Shown here: in pieces, positions 16,308 to 24,466 of the stretch | Layout of the letters: each line of letters opens with the position of its first letter | Numbering within the stretch: position 1 is the stretch's first letter | NCBI GenBank assembly: GCA_944386055.1 | Contig: CALWZP010000001.1 | Location: 62,001 to 126,000 of the forward strand | Length of the DNA: 64,000 nucleotides | Reading direction: 5' to 3' | Source of the DNA: an uncultured Oscillospiraceae bacterium | GTDB taxonomy: Bacteria > Bacillota > Clostridia > Oscillospirales > Oscillospiraceae | The notes under the pieces: model-generated | What the model was told of the DNA's origin: nothing | Seen by the model: the letters and a program-made list of their open reading frames with translations, nothing else | Database searches by the model: none | Translations under genes and position numbers: made by a program

Positions 16308-16333
16308 CAGGGCCTGTCCCCACATGATAGAAT
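16304..16333 (+). promoter_or_regulatory. internal promoter before the ZTP riboswitch
   Basis: TTGACA (16304-16309) overlaps the purN stop codon. TAGAAT (16328-16333) follows after 18 bases. Transcription would start directly before the riboswitch. Confidence 0.75.
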
Positions 16334-16337
16334 AGAC

Positions 16338-16441
16338 AGGCGATATGACTGACGGAAGTGGACGGACCACGGGGAGTATCGCCGCGAGAATTGCCGACCG
16401 TCTGGGCGCACCCGTTTTACACAGCGTGGTGCGCCCTTTTT
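16338..16441 (+). promoter_or_regulatory. ZTP (pfl) riboswitch with intrinsic terminator
   Basis: Stem GCGATA (16340-16345) / TATCGC (16377-16382) encloses GACTGACGG and the GTGG-ACGGA-CCAC hairpin followed by GGGGAG. The hallmark 3' domain CCGACCGTCTGGGC lies at 16394-16407. This is the layout of the ZTP riboswitch. Its last bases form the left arm of a terminator, GGGCGCACC (16404-16412) / GGTGCGCCC (16428-16436) plus TTTTT, so ligand binding should prevent termination. It precedes the genes that consume ZMP (AICAR). Confidence 0.88.
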
Positions 16442-16463
16442 CAATGAAAAAGGAGGTTTTTTC

Positions 16464-17177
16464 ATGGAAAAGCTGGATTTGATGGACTATCTGCGCCAGC
16501 GCCCCTACCCCGGCCGGGGCATTGTTCTGGGCCGCTCTGCCGACGGCAAGAGCGCCGTCATCGTTTATTTCATTATGGGCCGCAGCGAGAACAGCCGCAA
16601 CCGCATCTTCGAGGCCACCGAGGACGGCATCCGCACCCGCGCCTTCGACGAAAGCAAGATGACCGACCCCTCCCTCATCATCTACCACCCGGTGCGGAGG
16701 GCGGGACGGGGCATCGTGGTCACCAACGGAGACCAGACCGACACCGTTCGGGACTATCTGCTCCAGGGCCGTACCTTTGCCGAGGCGCTGCGCACCCGCT
16801 GCTTCGAGCCCGATCCCCCCAACTATACCCCCCGGATCTCCGGCCTGCTCTCCCCCGACGGCAGCTTCAAGCTGTCCATCCTGAAGTCCTCCGACGGGGA
16901 CCCCGCCTGCAACCTGCGCTATTTCTATGAGTACGACGCCCCTCTGGCCGGGGAGGGCCGCCTCATCCACACCTATCAGGAAAACGCCGACCCTCTCCCC
17001 TCCTTCGAGGGGGAGCCCCGCCGGGTGGCCCTCACCGCCCCCGACGCCGAAACCCTGGCCCGCCAGGTGTGGGAGAGTCTGGACAGGGACAACAAGGTGT
17101 CCCTGTATGTGAGTTATGTAAACCTTTCCGACAGGACAGCGGATACTGTGATCATCAACAAGCATCAGGAGGGCTGA
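16464..17177 (+). CDS. purO: IMP cyclohydrolase, PurO type
   Basis: A 237-residue protein of the archaeal-type IMP cyclohydrolase family, which closes FAICAR to IMP, the last step of the pathway. The N-terminus PYPGRGIVLGRSADG and the segment YFIMGRSENSRNR are typical. It replaces the N-terminal cyclohydrolase domain of bacterial PurH, which is missing from the next gene. AAAAGGAGG lies at a normal distance from the ATG. It is the first gene behind the riboswitch. Confidence 0.85.
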   Translation: MEKLDLMDYLRQRPYPGRGIVLGRSADGKSAVIVYFIMGRSENSRNRIFEATEDGIRTRAFDESKMTDPSLIIYHPVRRAGRGIVVTNGDQTDTVRDYLLQGRTFAEALRTRCFEPDPPNYTPRISGLLSPDGSFKLSILKSSDGDPACNLRYFYEYDAPLAGEGRLIHTYQENADPLPSFEGEPRRVALTAPDAETLARQVWESLDRDNKVSLYVSYVNLSDRTADTVIINKHQEG

Positions 17178-17182
17178 ACATC

Positions 17183-18358
17183 ATGACGGAACTGGAACTG
17201 AAATACGGCTGCAATCCCAACCAGAAGCCCGCCGCCATCTACATGGCGGACGGGAGCGAACTGCCCCTCACCGTGCTCAACGGCAAGCCGGGGTACATCA
17301 ACTTCATGGACGCGCTGAACTCCTGGCAGCTGGTGAAGGCGCTGAAGAAGGCCACCGGCCTGCCCGCCGCCGCCTCCTTCAAGCATGTCTCCCCCGCCGG
17401 GGCCGCCCTGGGCACCGAGCTGACCGAGGTGGAAAAGCAGATCTACTTCGCCGACGGCTTTGACACCACCCCCATCGCCCGGGCGTACATCAAGGCCCGG
17501 GGTGCAGACCGGCTGTGCTCCTACGGCGACTGGGCCGCTCTGAGCGATGTGTGCGACGAGGCCACCGCCCGTTTTCTGGCCATGGAGGTGTCCGACGGCA
17601 TCATCGCCCCGGGCTACACCGACGAGGCCCTGGCCATCCTCAAGACCAAGAAGAAGGGCAGCTACAATGTGGTGCAGATCGACCCCGGCTACGAGCCCGA
17701 CCCCATCGAGCGCCGGCAGATCTACGGCATCACCTTCCAGCAGGGGTACAACAGCTTTGAGATCAACGACGGGCTGCTGGACAACATCGTCACCAAGAAC
17801 CGTGATCTGCCCCAGGCCGCCCGGCACGACCTGCTGCTGGCCCTGCTCACTCTGAAGTACACCCAGTCCAACTCGGTGTGCTATGTGAAGAACGGCCAGA
17901 CCATCGGGGTGGGCGCCGGACAGCAGAGCCGCATCCACTGCACCCGCCTGGCGGGAAACAAGGCGGACAACTGGATGCTGCGGCAGCACCCCAAGGTCCT
18001 GGGCCTGCAGTTCGTGGACGGCATCCGCCGGCCCAACCGGGACAACGCCATCGATGTGTATATCTCCGACGAGTGGGAGGATGTGCTGGCCGACGGCGTG
18101 TGGCAGCAGACCTTCCAGGTGAAGCCCGAGCCCCTCACCCCGGAGGAGAAAAAGGCCTGGATCGCCGCCATGACCGGGGTCAGCCTGGGCAGCGACGCCT
18201 TCTTCCCCTTCGGGGACAATGTGGAGCGGGCCCGGAAGTCCGGCGTGCAGTACATCGCCCAGCCCGGCGGTTCCATCCGGGACGACAATGTCATCGAGAC
18301 GGCGGACAAGTATGGGATGGTTATGTGCTTTACGGGGATGAGACTATTTCATCATTGA
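17183..18358 (+). CDS. purH: AICAR formyltransferase (stand-alone PurH C-terminal domain)
   Basis: The 391-residue protein corresponds to the transformylase part of PurH (full PurH is about 510 residues). It starts LKYGCNPNQKPA and contains the folate/AICAR site motif SFKHVSPAGAA, with the catalytic Lys-His pair, and the C-terminal IAQPGGSIRDDNVI. It transfers a formyl group from 10-formyl-THF to AICAR. Start ATG chosen for its AGGAGGG site overlapping the purO stop; an open extension upstream runs inside purO. A heptamer element begins within five bases of its stop codon. Confidence 0.92.
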   Translation: MTELELKYGCNPNQKPAAIYMADGSELPLTVLNGKPGYINFMDALNSWQLVKALKKATGLPAAASFKHVSPAGAALGTELTEVEKQIYFADGFDTTPIARAYIKARGADRLCSYGDWAALSDVCDEATARFLAMEVSDGIIAPGYTDEALAILKTKKKGSYNVVQIDPGYEPDPIERRQIYGITFQQGYNSFEINDGLLDNIVTKNRDLPQAARHDLLLALLTLKYTQSNSVCYVKNGQTIGVGAGQQSRIHCTRLAGNKADNWMLRQHPKVLGLQFVDGIRRPNRDNAIDVYISDEWEDVLADGVWQQTFQVKPEPLTPEEKKAWIAAMTGVSLGSDAFFPFGDNVERARKSGVQYIAQPGGSIRDDNVIETADKYGMVMCFTGMRLFHH

Positions 18359-18362
18359 TTTC

Positions 18363-18793
18363 AGATAGGAGATAGAAGATAGAAGATAGGAGATAGGAGT
18401 TATGTCGGCGGACAGTGTTGCAAAGCAAAAAAGCATGGCCTTTGCCAAACGCATAGTAAAACTATACCAATATTTGACCGTAGAGAAAAAAGAGTTCATC
18501 ATGTCAAAGCAGCTCTTGCGCTGCGGGACCAGTATTGGAGCAAACATCGCCGAAGCGGTCTATGGGAGCAGCCGGAAGGATTTTACCGCAAAGCTCTACA
18601 TCGCGCTGAAAGAGTGTGCAGAAACCCTGTATTGGCTGGAACTGCTGCATGAGTGCGAATATATCACTACTTCAATGTATACATCTTTGCAGGCTGACTG
18701 CGAAGAACTTCGTAAAATCCTGTCTTCTTCCACAAAAACGCTTGGATGATGCGAAAATATCTCCTATCTCCTATCTCATCACTCCTATCTCAA
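18363..18793 (+). mobile_element. putative small mobile element: heptamer arms around a four-helix-bundle gene
   Basis: Left arm 18363-18401 consists of five 7-mers (AGATAGG or AGATAGA) plus AG. Right arm 18758-18793 is the inverse-complement type (CTCCTAT units, then CATCACTCCTATCTCAA). Between them lies one gene that is visibly less GC-rich than its neighbours. The element sits exactly between purH and purD. The arms are shared with non-coding elements elsewhere in the window. Mobility is inference; no transposase or target duplication is visible. Confidence 0.6.
18402..18749 (+). CDS. four-helix-bundle protein (23S rRNA intervening-sequence / Avd-like family)
   Basis: A 115-residue all-helical protein of the family first found inside 23S rRNA intervening sequences and related to the Avd accessory protein of diversity-generating retroelements. 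Family core residues are visible: LLRCGTSIGANIAEA near residues 38-52, SRKDFTAKLYIALKE, and ETLYWLELL. Lys/Arg-rich helices fit nucleic-acid binding. The last repeat of the left heptamer arm (GGAG, five bases before ATG) serves as its ribosome-binding site. No reverse transcriptase or template repeat is nearby. Its molecular role is unknown. Confidence 0.85.
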   Translation: MSADSVAKQKSMAFAKRIVKLYQYLTVEKKEFIMSKQLLRCGTSIGANIAEAVYGSSRKDFTAKLYIALKECAETLYWLELLHECEYITTSMYTSLQADCEELRKILSSSTKTLG

Positions 18794-18809
18794 CGAAAGA
18801 GGTGTTTTC

Positions 18810-20069
18810 ATGAAAGTATTAGTCGTCGGTGGCGGCGGGCGCGAGCACGCCATCTGCTGGAAGCTGGCCCAGTCTCCCAAGGTGACGGAGCTGTACTGCG
18901 CGCCGGGGAACGCGGGCATCGCCCAGGTGGCCCGGTGCGTGCCCGTCGGCGCCACCGATGTGGAGGGCATGGTGAACTGGGCCCGGGAGAACGCCGTGGA
19001 CTTCGTCATGGTGGCCCCGGACGACCCCCTGGCCATGGGGATGGTGGACGCCCTGGAGGCGGCGGGCATCCCCGCCTTCGGCCCCCGGAAGAACGCCGCC
19101 ATCGTGGAGGCCAGCAAGGCCTTCTCCAAGGAGCTGATGAAGAAGTACCGCATCCCCACCGCCCGGTACGAGACCTTCACCGACATGGACGCCGCCCTGG
19201 CCTATGTGGCAAAGCAGGGCGCCCCCATCGTGGTGAAGGCGGACGGCCTGGCCCTGGGCAAGGGGGTCACCGTGGCCGCCACCGTGGAGGAGGCGCAGGA
19301 CGCCATCCGGGCCATGATGGCGGACGGGAAGTTCGGCTCCTCGGGCTCCACCGTGGTCATCGAGGAGTGCATGACCGGCCCCGAGGTCACCGTGCTGGCC
19401 TTCACCGACGGGAAGACCATCGTGCCCATGCCCTCCAGCCAGGACCACAAGCGTGTCTTTGACGGCAACCGGGGCCCCAACACCGGCGGCATGGGGGCCA
19501 TCTCCCCCGTCCCCGCCTATACCCCGGAGATGGCGTCGCGGTGCATGGAGGAGATCTTCCGCCCCACCGTGGACGCCCTGCGCGCCGAAGGCCGCCCCTT
19601 CCAGGGGGTGCTCTACTTCGGCCTGATGCTCACCCCCGACGGTCCTAAGGTGGTGGAGTACAACGCCCGCTTCGGCGACCCGGAGTGCCAGGTGGTCCTC
19701 TCCCTGCTGGACAGCGACCTGATGGACATCCTTCAGGCCTGCGTGGACGGTACCCTGGACCAGGTGGACATCCGGTGGAAGGATGGGGCCGCCTGCGTGG
19801 TGGTGCTGGCCTCCGGGGGATACCCCACCTCCTATGAGAAGGGCTTCCCCATCTCCGGCCTGGAGGAGGCGGGAGAGACCGCCGTCGTGTTCCATGCGGG
19901 CACCAAGCTGGGCCCCCAGGGAGAGTACCTCACCAACGGCGGCCGGGTGCTGGGCGTCACCGCCACCGGCGGCACCCTGGAGGAGGCCATCGCCGCCGCC
20001 TATGATGCCGCCAGGAAGATCTCCTTTGAGAAGATGCACTTCCGCACCGACATCGGCCGGGCGTTCTGA
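18810..20069 (+). CDS. purD: phosphoribosylamine-glycine ligase
   Basis: GAR synthetase of 419 residues, an ATP-grasp enzyme. Motifs are KVLVVGGGGREHAICWKL at the N-terminus, PIVVKADGLALGKGVTVA for the ATP-grasp lysine, SQDHKRVFDGNRGPNTGGMG, and EYNARFGDPE with metal ligands. GAAAGAGGTG precedes the ATG. It is the last gene of the purine operon and is followed by a strong terminator. It is separated from purH only by the heptamer element. Confidence 0.96.
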   Translation: MKVLVVGGGGREHAICWKLAQSPKVTELYCAPGNAGIAQVARCVPVGATDVEGMVNWARENAVDFVMVAPDDPLAMGMVDALEAAGIPAFGPRKNAAIVEASKAFSKELMKKYRIPTARYETFTDMDAALAYVAKQGAPIVVKADGLALGKGVTVAATVEEAQDAIRAMMADGKFGSSGSTVVIEECMTGPEVTVLAFTDGKTIVPMPSSQDHKRVFDGNRGPNTGGMGAISPVPAYTPEMASRCMEEIFRPTVDALRAEGRPFQGVLYFGLMLTPDGPKVVEYNARFGDPECQVVLSLLDSDLMDILQACVDGTLDQVDIRWKDGAACVVVLASGGYPTSYEKGFPISGLEEAGETAVVFHAGTKLGPQGEYLTNGGRVLGVTATGGTLEEAIAAAYDAARKISFEKMHFRTDIGRAF

Positions 20070-20093
20070 CGCCGGTCAGATCCAAAGATAACG

Positions 20094-20127
20094 AAAAGAG
20101 GCTGCCCCGTCTGGGGCAGCCTCTTTT
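20094..20127. terminator. bidirectional terminator after purD
   Basis: AAAAGAGGCTGCCCC pairs perfectly with GGGGCAGCCTCTTTT (loop GTCT), giving T-tracts on both strands between convergent genes. Confidence 0.92.
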
Positions 20128-20134
20128 CTGTCTG

Positions 20135-20365
20135 TCAGGGCTGTTTCTTTCCGGTGTCCAGGTCCCTCCGCCGGCGGAGGCGGAACACGGCCGCCACAAA
20201 GGCCACCCACCACGCCGCCGCGCACACCACATCCAGGGCCAGCAACGGCCCGGGCAGGGCATTCAGCTGTTCCGACAGGGCCAGGATCACGCAGTTGACC
20301 GTCCACACCACCGCGGACAGGCCGCACAGCACGGCGGCCAGCAGGGGCAGCAGCGTCCGCTTCAT
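20135..20365 (-). CDS. small two-span membrane protein, unknown function
   Basis: A 76-residue product with two hydrophobic helices (about residues 5-31 and 41-62) and a basic cytoplasmic end (RLRRRRD). GAGGGATGAACC precedes the ATG. It follows the RNHCP gene by 17 bases on the same strand, so the two are probably co-transcribed. I recognise no family. A longer overlapping frame (20076-20372) lacks membrane or domain character. Confidence 0.6.
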   Translation of the reverse strand: MKRTLLPLLAAVLCGLSAVVWTVNCVILALSEQLNALPGPLLALDVVCAAAWWVAFVAAVFRLRRRRDLDTGKKQP

Positions 20366-20382
20366 GGTTCATCCCTCCGTCG

Positions 20383-20808
20383 TCATTTCAGACTTCCCTC
20401 CCCGCCCATCACGGCGGTGAGCTCCTCGATCCGCTCCAACGGGAACGGCGGAGCCGCCAGGGGGCGCAGAGCCACTGACATCAGCTTCATGGGGTTGTCG
20501 TCCGCCGCCACCCGGTTGGAGGACAGCCGTCCGCAGCGGCGGCAGCGGTGGATGACGGCCCACTCCTCTTTTCTGCGCACCCACACGCCGATGGGCTCCA
20601 TGATGCCGCCGCAGTCCGCCGCCCGGTCCCCCGGCTCCTCGTCCACATGGAGGCTGCACAGGCAGTTGGGGCAGTGGTTGCGGTGGTCGCTCCCCGCGCC
20701 GGCCGGGGTGACCAGACGGCCGCAGACCTTACAGGTAAAGCTGTCCCGGCAGGGGTGCGTCTTGTAGTAGTTACATTGATAAGTTTTTCGTTTATTCTCC
20801 CGGTTCAT
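20383..20808 (-). CDS. RNHCP-domain zinc-ribbon protein
   Basis: A 141-residue protein with the domain named for its RNHCP motif, here HRNHCPNCLCSLH near residue 42. Further pairs CKVCGR (26-31) and CRRCGR (92-97) suggest zinc binding at more than one site. The function of the family is not established; nucleic-acid or ribosome association is a reasonable guess. AGGAGGTTATCCCC precedes the ATG. Confidence 0.8.
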   Translation of the reverse strand: MNRENKRKTYQCNYYKTHPCRDSFTCKVCGRLVTPAGAGSDHRNHCPNCLCSLHVDEEPGDRAADCGGIMEPIGVWVRRKEEWAVIHRCRRCGRLSSNRVAADDNPMKLMSVALRPLAAPPFPLERIEELTAVMGGEGSLK

Positions 20809-20842
20809 GGGGATAACCTCCTAAAAAGTGTGTTCTCTTTTT

Positions 20843-20880
20843 GGGAGGTCATGCGGATGTTCGGTTTGCACTGACCTCCC
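20843..20880. repeat. inverted repeat upstream of the RNHCP gene
   Basis: GGGAGGTCA (20843-20851) and TGACCTCCC (20872-20880) are perfect inverse complements 20 bases apart, between ftsK and the RNHCP gene. There is no T-tail in the direction of minus-strand transcription, so it looks more like an operator or processing hairpin than a terminator. Confidence 0.4.
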
Positions 20881-20943
20881 GGTCAGCGCACCGAATCACA
20901 AGCACCGCGTTTCATCGCTCGTTCACTTTCCTTTCCTTGCAGA

Positions 20944-23538
20944 TCAGAAGGGTGGGGCGTCCTCTTCCCGGTCCTCCGGCCCCTCGGGCGGGGCGGGCTC
21001 GGCCTCGGCGGGGCCCGCGTCCATGTTCTGTCGGAACTTCATCTCCTGCCACTGCTCCTTGGTGATGAGCAGCTGCCGGGGCTTGGAGCCCTCGAAGGGG
21101 CCCACGATCCCCTTCTCCTCCATCTGGTCCACCAGCCGGGCGGCCCGGGAGTAGCCCAGCTTCAGCCGCCGCTGGAGCAGGGAGACGGAGGCCTGTCCCG
21201 TCTCCACCACCACCTCGATGGCGGAGGGGAGCAGCTCGTCGTAGTCCTCGGCGGCCTCTCCGGCGGCGGCGTCGCCGCCCTTGGCGCCCTTGTCCTTCTC
21301 CGCAGCGTGCTGCTCGATCTCGTGCATCACCTCGTCGGAGTAGTTGGCGTCGCTGCTGCCCTTGATGAAGTCCACCACGGCGGCCACCTCCTTGTCGGAG
21401 ATGAGGCAGCCCTGGACCCGCTGGGGCTTTCCGGTACCCAGGGGGGCGTAGAGCATGTCCCCCCGGCCCACCAGCTTCTCGGCGCCCTGGGTGTCCAGAA
21501 TGATCCGTGACTCCATGGCGGAGGAGACGGCGAAGGCGATGCGGCTGGGGATGTTGGCCTTCATCAGGCCGGTGATCACATCGGCGGAGGGGCGCTGGGT
21601 GGCGATGATCAGGTGCATCCCGGCGGCGCGGCCCATCTGGGCCACCCGGCAGATGGACTCCTCCACCTCCTTGGCGGCCACCAGCATCAGGTCGGCCAGC
21701 TCGTCGATGACCACCACCACCTGGGGCAGCTTGTCCACCCCCTCGGTCTTGGCCGCGTAGCGGTTATAGGACGCCAGGTCCCGCACCCCCACCTCGGAGA
21801 AGGTGCGGTAGCGCTTCATCATCTCGGTCACCGCCCACTGCAGGGCCCCGGCGGCCTTCTTGGGGTCGGTGACCACCGGGATGAGCAGGTGGGGAATGCC
21901 GTTATACACGCTCAGCTCCACCATCTTGGGGTCCACCATGATGAGGCGGACCTCCTCCGGGGTGGCCTTGTAGAGCAGGGAGACGATGAGGGAGTTGGTA
22001 CACACCGACTTGCCCGAGCCGGTGGTACCGGCGATGAGCAGGTGGGGCAGCTTGGCGATGTCCCCCACCACGCACTGCCCGCTGATATTCTTGCCCACGG
22101 CGAAGGCCACCTTGGAGCGGTGCTCGCAGAACTCCTTGGAGCCGATGACCTCGTGGATGGGTACGGTGGACACCAGCTTGTTGGGCACCTCGATGCCCAC
22201 CATGGAGATCTTGTCGGGGATGGGGGCGATACGCACTCCCGTGGCCCCCAGGGCCAAAGCGATGTCGTCGGCCAGATTGGTCAGCTTATTCAGCCGCACC
22301 CCCTGGTCCAGCTCCAGCTCGTACCGGGTCACCGAGGGGCCCCGGGTGACATTGGCGATGTTGGCCTCGATGCCGAAGGAGTGAATGGTATCGGACAGGC
22401 GCTGCTGGTTGGCCCGCAGCTCTCCCAGGGCCTCCCCGGCATCCAGGCCGGTGCCCTCGTCCAGCAGGGACAGAGGCGGGTACTGATAGGGCTGCCCCTC
22501 CTGCCCGGACAGGTTCTCCTGGATGTCCCGGGCCACCTCGGCGGCGGCCTGCTCCCGCTCCTGGGCGGTAATCTTGGGCACCGCGGGTTCCCGCACGATC
22601 TCGGGGATGGGCTGAGGCGGGGGTACGCTCTCCTCTGACGACACCTCCGGCGCCTCCTGCGGCTCCGGCTCAGGCGCCGTCTTACTGGCCAGCAGCTGGT
22701 CCGGCGCAGGCACCGAGGACTTCCGGTTGAAAAAGCCCGGTTTCTTTCCCGGCGGAGGCAGCGGGCCGTCCGGCTGGATGGGGGTGGATTCCTCGGCCCC
22801 AGTCTCCGCCGGACCATCGTCCACCGGGATGTCGATGCTGCTGCGCCGCGTCCGCATCTGAACCACCGGGGCCGGCTGAGGCGTCTCCCGCTCCTTGCGG
22901 CGGGGCGCGGCGGGCTCCTCCTCCCGGTATTGGGGCCGGCTGCGGAAATAGTCCACAATGTCCGCCGGGCTGAGGTTCAGCGCCGTCATCAGCATCAGCA
23001 GGGCCCACACCACCAGCAGCACCCCCGCCCCGATGGCCGAAAAGGCCCGAATGAAGCCGATGGCCAGGGCGCCGCTGAGTACCCCGCCGCTCTGGAGGGT
23101 CTGACCGCTCTCCCACAGCTGCTGGAGGGTGGTCTGTGAGAACTCCATGTCCCCGGCCAGAAGCAGGTGGAGCAGCGCCCCCAGGGTCAGAGGGAGCAGC
23201 AGGGCAAAGGCGGTGCGCAGCCGTACCGGCCGTCCCCGGTGAAAGGCCAGGATCCAGGCCGCCAGCAGCAGGGCCGGGGTGGCCAGCCAGAAACCGTAGC
23301 CGAACAGCCCCTTAAGCAGGATGCAGAACCAGTTGATGACCACGCCGTCCAGCCGGAAATAGCCGATGGCGGCGAAAAAGGCCAGCAGCAGGCACACCGC
23401 CGCCCCGATCTCCCGGCGAAAAGGCTTGGGGGTGGGCGCCGCGCGCTTCCCCCGGGTGTTTCCGGTCTTTTTTCCGCTGCCGCGGCCGCCGGAAGAGGAT
23501 GCCGTCCGGCCGCCGGTCTTCTTTTGTGTCGCTGCCAT
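20944..23538 (-). CDS. ftsK: DNA translocase FtsK/SpoIIIE
   Basis: An 864-residue DNA pump for chromosome segregation at the division or sporulation septum. After a basic, low-complexity N-terminus, four transmembrane helices lie within about residues 45-195, followed by a Pro/Glu-rich linker (200-370). The motor has Walker A GTTGSGKSVCTNSL (about 509-522) and Walker B VVVIDELADLM. The C-terminal gamma winged helix (LLQRRLKLGYSRAARLVDQM) reads KOPS-type sequences. The length fits SpoIIIE. GGAGGAGGATCACAC precedes the ATG. Confidence 0.95.
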   Translation of the reverse strand: MAATQKKTGGRTASSSGGRGSGKKTGNTRGKRAAPTPKPFRREIGAAVCLLLAFFAAIGYFRLDGVVINWFCILLKGLFGYGFWLATPALLLAAWILAFHRGRPVRLRTAFALLLPLTLGALLHLLLAGDMEFSQTTLQQLWESGQTLQSGGVLSGALAIGFIRAFSAIGAGVLLVVWALLMLMTALNLSPADIVDYFRSRPQYREEEPAAPRRKERETPQPAPVVQMRTRRSSIDIPVDDGPAETGAEESTPIQPDGPLPPPGKKPGFFNRKSSVPAPDQLLASKTAPEPEPQEAPEVSSEESVPPPQPIPEIVREPAVPKITAQEREQAAAEVARDIQENLSGQEGQPYQYPPLSLLDEGTGLDAGEALGELRANQQRLSDTIHSFGIEANIANVTRGPSVTRYELELDQGVRLNKLTNLADDIALALGATGVRIAPIPDKISMVGIEVPNKLVSTVPIHEVIGSKEFCEHRSKVAFAVGKNISGQCVVGDIAKLPHLLIAGTTGSGKSVCTNSLIVSLLYKATPEEVRLIMVDPKMVELSVYNGIPHLLIPVVTDPKKAAGALQWAVTEMMKRYRTFSEVGVRDLASYNRYAAKTEGVDKLPQVVVVIDELADLMLVAAKEVEESICRVAQMGRAAGMHLIIATQRPSADVITGLMKANIPSRIAFAVSSAMESRIILDTQGAEKLVGRGDMLYAPLGTGKPQRVQGCLISDKEVAAVVDFIKGSSDANYSDEVMHEIEQHAAEKDKGAKGGDAAAGEAAEDYDELLPSAIEVVVETGQASVSLLQRRLKLGYSRAARLVDQMEEKGIVGPFEGSKPRQLLITKEQWQEMKFRQNMDAGPAEAEPAPPEGPEDREEDAPPF

Positions 23539-23575
23539 GTGTGATCCTCCTCCTCAAACGATGATTGCCGGCGGC

Positions 23576-24430
23576 TCAGGCCGCGGGCACAAAGGTAAAT
23601 CCGACAAGACTTCCGATGAGGGCCAACAGGCCTACCGCCCAGCAGTAGTAGGCAAAGGCGCCAAACTTCCCCTTACTGGCCAGCAGATTCACCAGCTTGA
23701 TGGAGAAAAAGCCCACCACACCGGCCAGCACCATCCCCACCGCATACATGGGCACCACCTCGGGGGAGATGACGGTCTGGGCACTTGCCACATCCACCAC
23801 CTCCAGCAGGGTAGCCCCCAGCACCGCAGGCAGGGACATGAGGAAGGAATAGCGCACCGCGAATTTCCGGTCGAAGCCCAGGGCCATCCCCGCGGAGATG
23901 GTGCTGCCCGAACGGGAGATGCCAGGGATGGTGGCGATGGCCTGGGCCACGCCCACCAGCAGCACATCCTTTACCGTGGCGGTGCGCACCGTCTTATGCC
24001 CCTTTGCCATCCGGTCGGAGAAGAACAGGATGAAGCCGGTGACCAGCAGCGCACCGCTGACAAAGGTGGGGTTGTTGCCCAGAGCCTCCACCCGGTCCTT
24101 CACCAGCACCACCAAAAACAGCGGCAGGGTGCCCAGAATAATCAGCAGGATCATCCGCCGGGCCTCCGGCGGGTTGCCCTTGGTGGTGCGGCCCCGGACC
24201 ATGTCGCCGATGGCGCGGAAAAACTCCAGGATCATCTCTCCGATGTCCCGGCGGTACGCCACACACACCGCGATCAGGGTGGCGAAGTGGAGCAGGATGT
24301 TGAACAGGTTGTCGTTGTTCTCCATTCCGAAGAAGTACTGGAGCAGCGAAAGGTGTCCCGAGCTGGAGATGGGCAGGAATTCCGCCACTCCCTGGACGAC
24401 ACCCAGAATAATGGCCAAAGGAAAAGTCAA
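23576..24430 (-). CDS. uppP: undecaprenyl-diphosphatase UppP/BacA
   Basis: Integral membrane phosphatase of about 284 residues that recycles undecaprenyl diphosphate for cell-wall synthesis. Both family motifs are present, VAEFLPISSSGHLSLL near the N-terminus and TIPGISRSGSTISAGM in the middle. I chose the TTG giving (M)TFPLAIILGVVQG, because GGAGGG lies seven bases upstream and this matches the family N-terminus; an upstream in-frame ATG (24466) has no ribosome-binding site. It precedes ftsK by 37 bases and may share its transcript. Confidence 0.92.
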   Translation of the reverse strand: MTFPLAIILGVVQGVAEFLPISSSGHLSLLQYFFGMENNDNLFNILLHFATLIAVCVAYRRDIGEMILEFFRAIGDMVRGRTTKGNPPEARRMILLIILGTLPLFLVVLVKDRVEALGNNPTFVSGALLVTGFILFFSDRMAKGHKTVRTATVKDVLLVGVAQAIATIPGISRSGSTISAGMALGFDRKFAVRYSFLMSLPAVLGATLLEVVDVASAQTVISPEVVPMYAVGMVLAGVVGFFSIKLVNLLASKGKFGAFAYYCWAVGLLALIGSLVGFTFVPAA

Positions 24431-24466
24431 AACAAGGTCCCTCCGTTCCGGATGTTCATAGTGCAA

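Noticed and set aside
12791-18793. Heptamer arrays considered as CRISPR or DGR template repeats
   Set aside because: The units are 7 bp with no spacers of uniform length, no cas genes and no reverse transcriptase or variable-repeat gene is in the window.
20843-20880. Inverted repeat as the ftsK-side terminator
   Set aside because: On the transcribed minus strand the stem is followed by an A-rich, not T-rich, tract, and its position is downstream of the RNHCP gene's own start.
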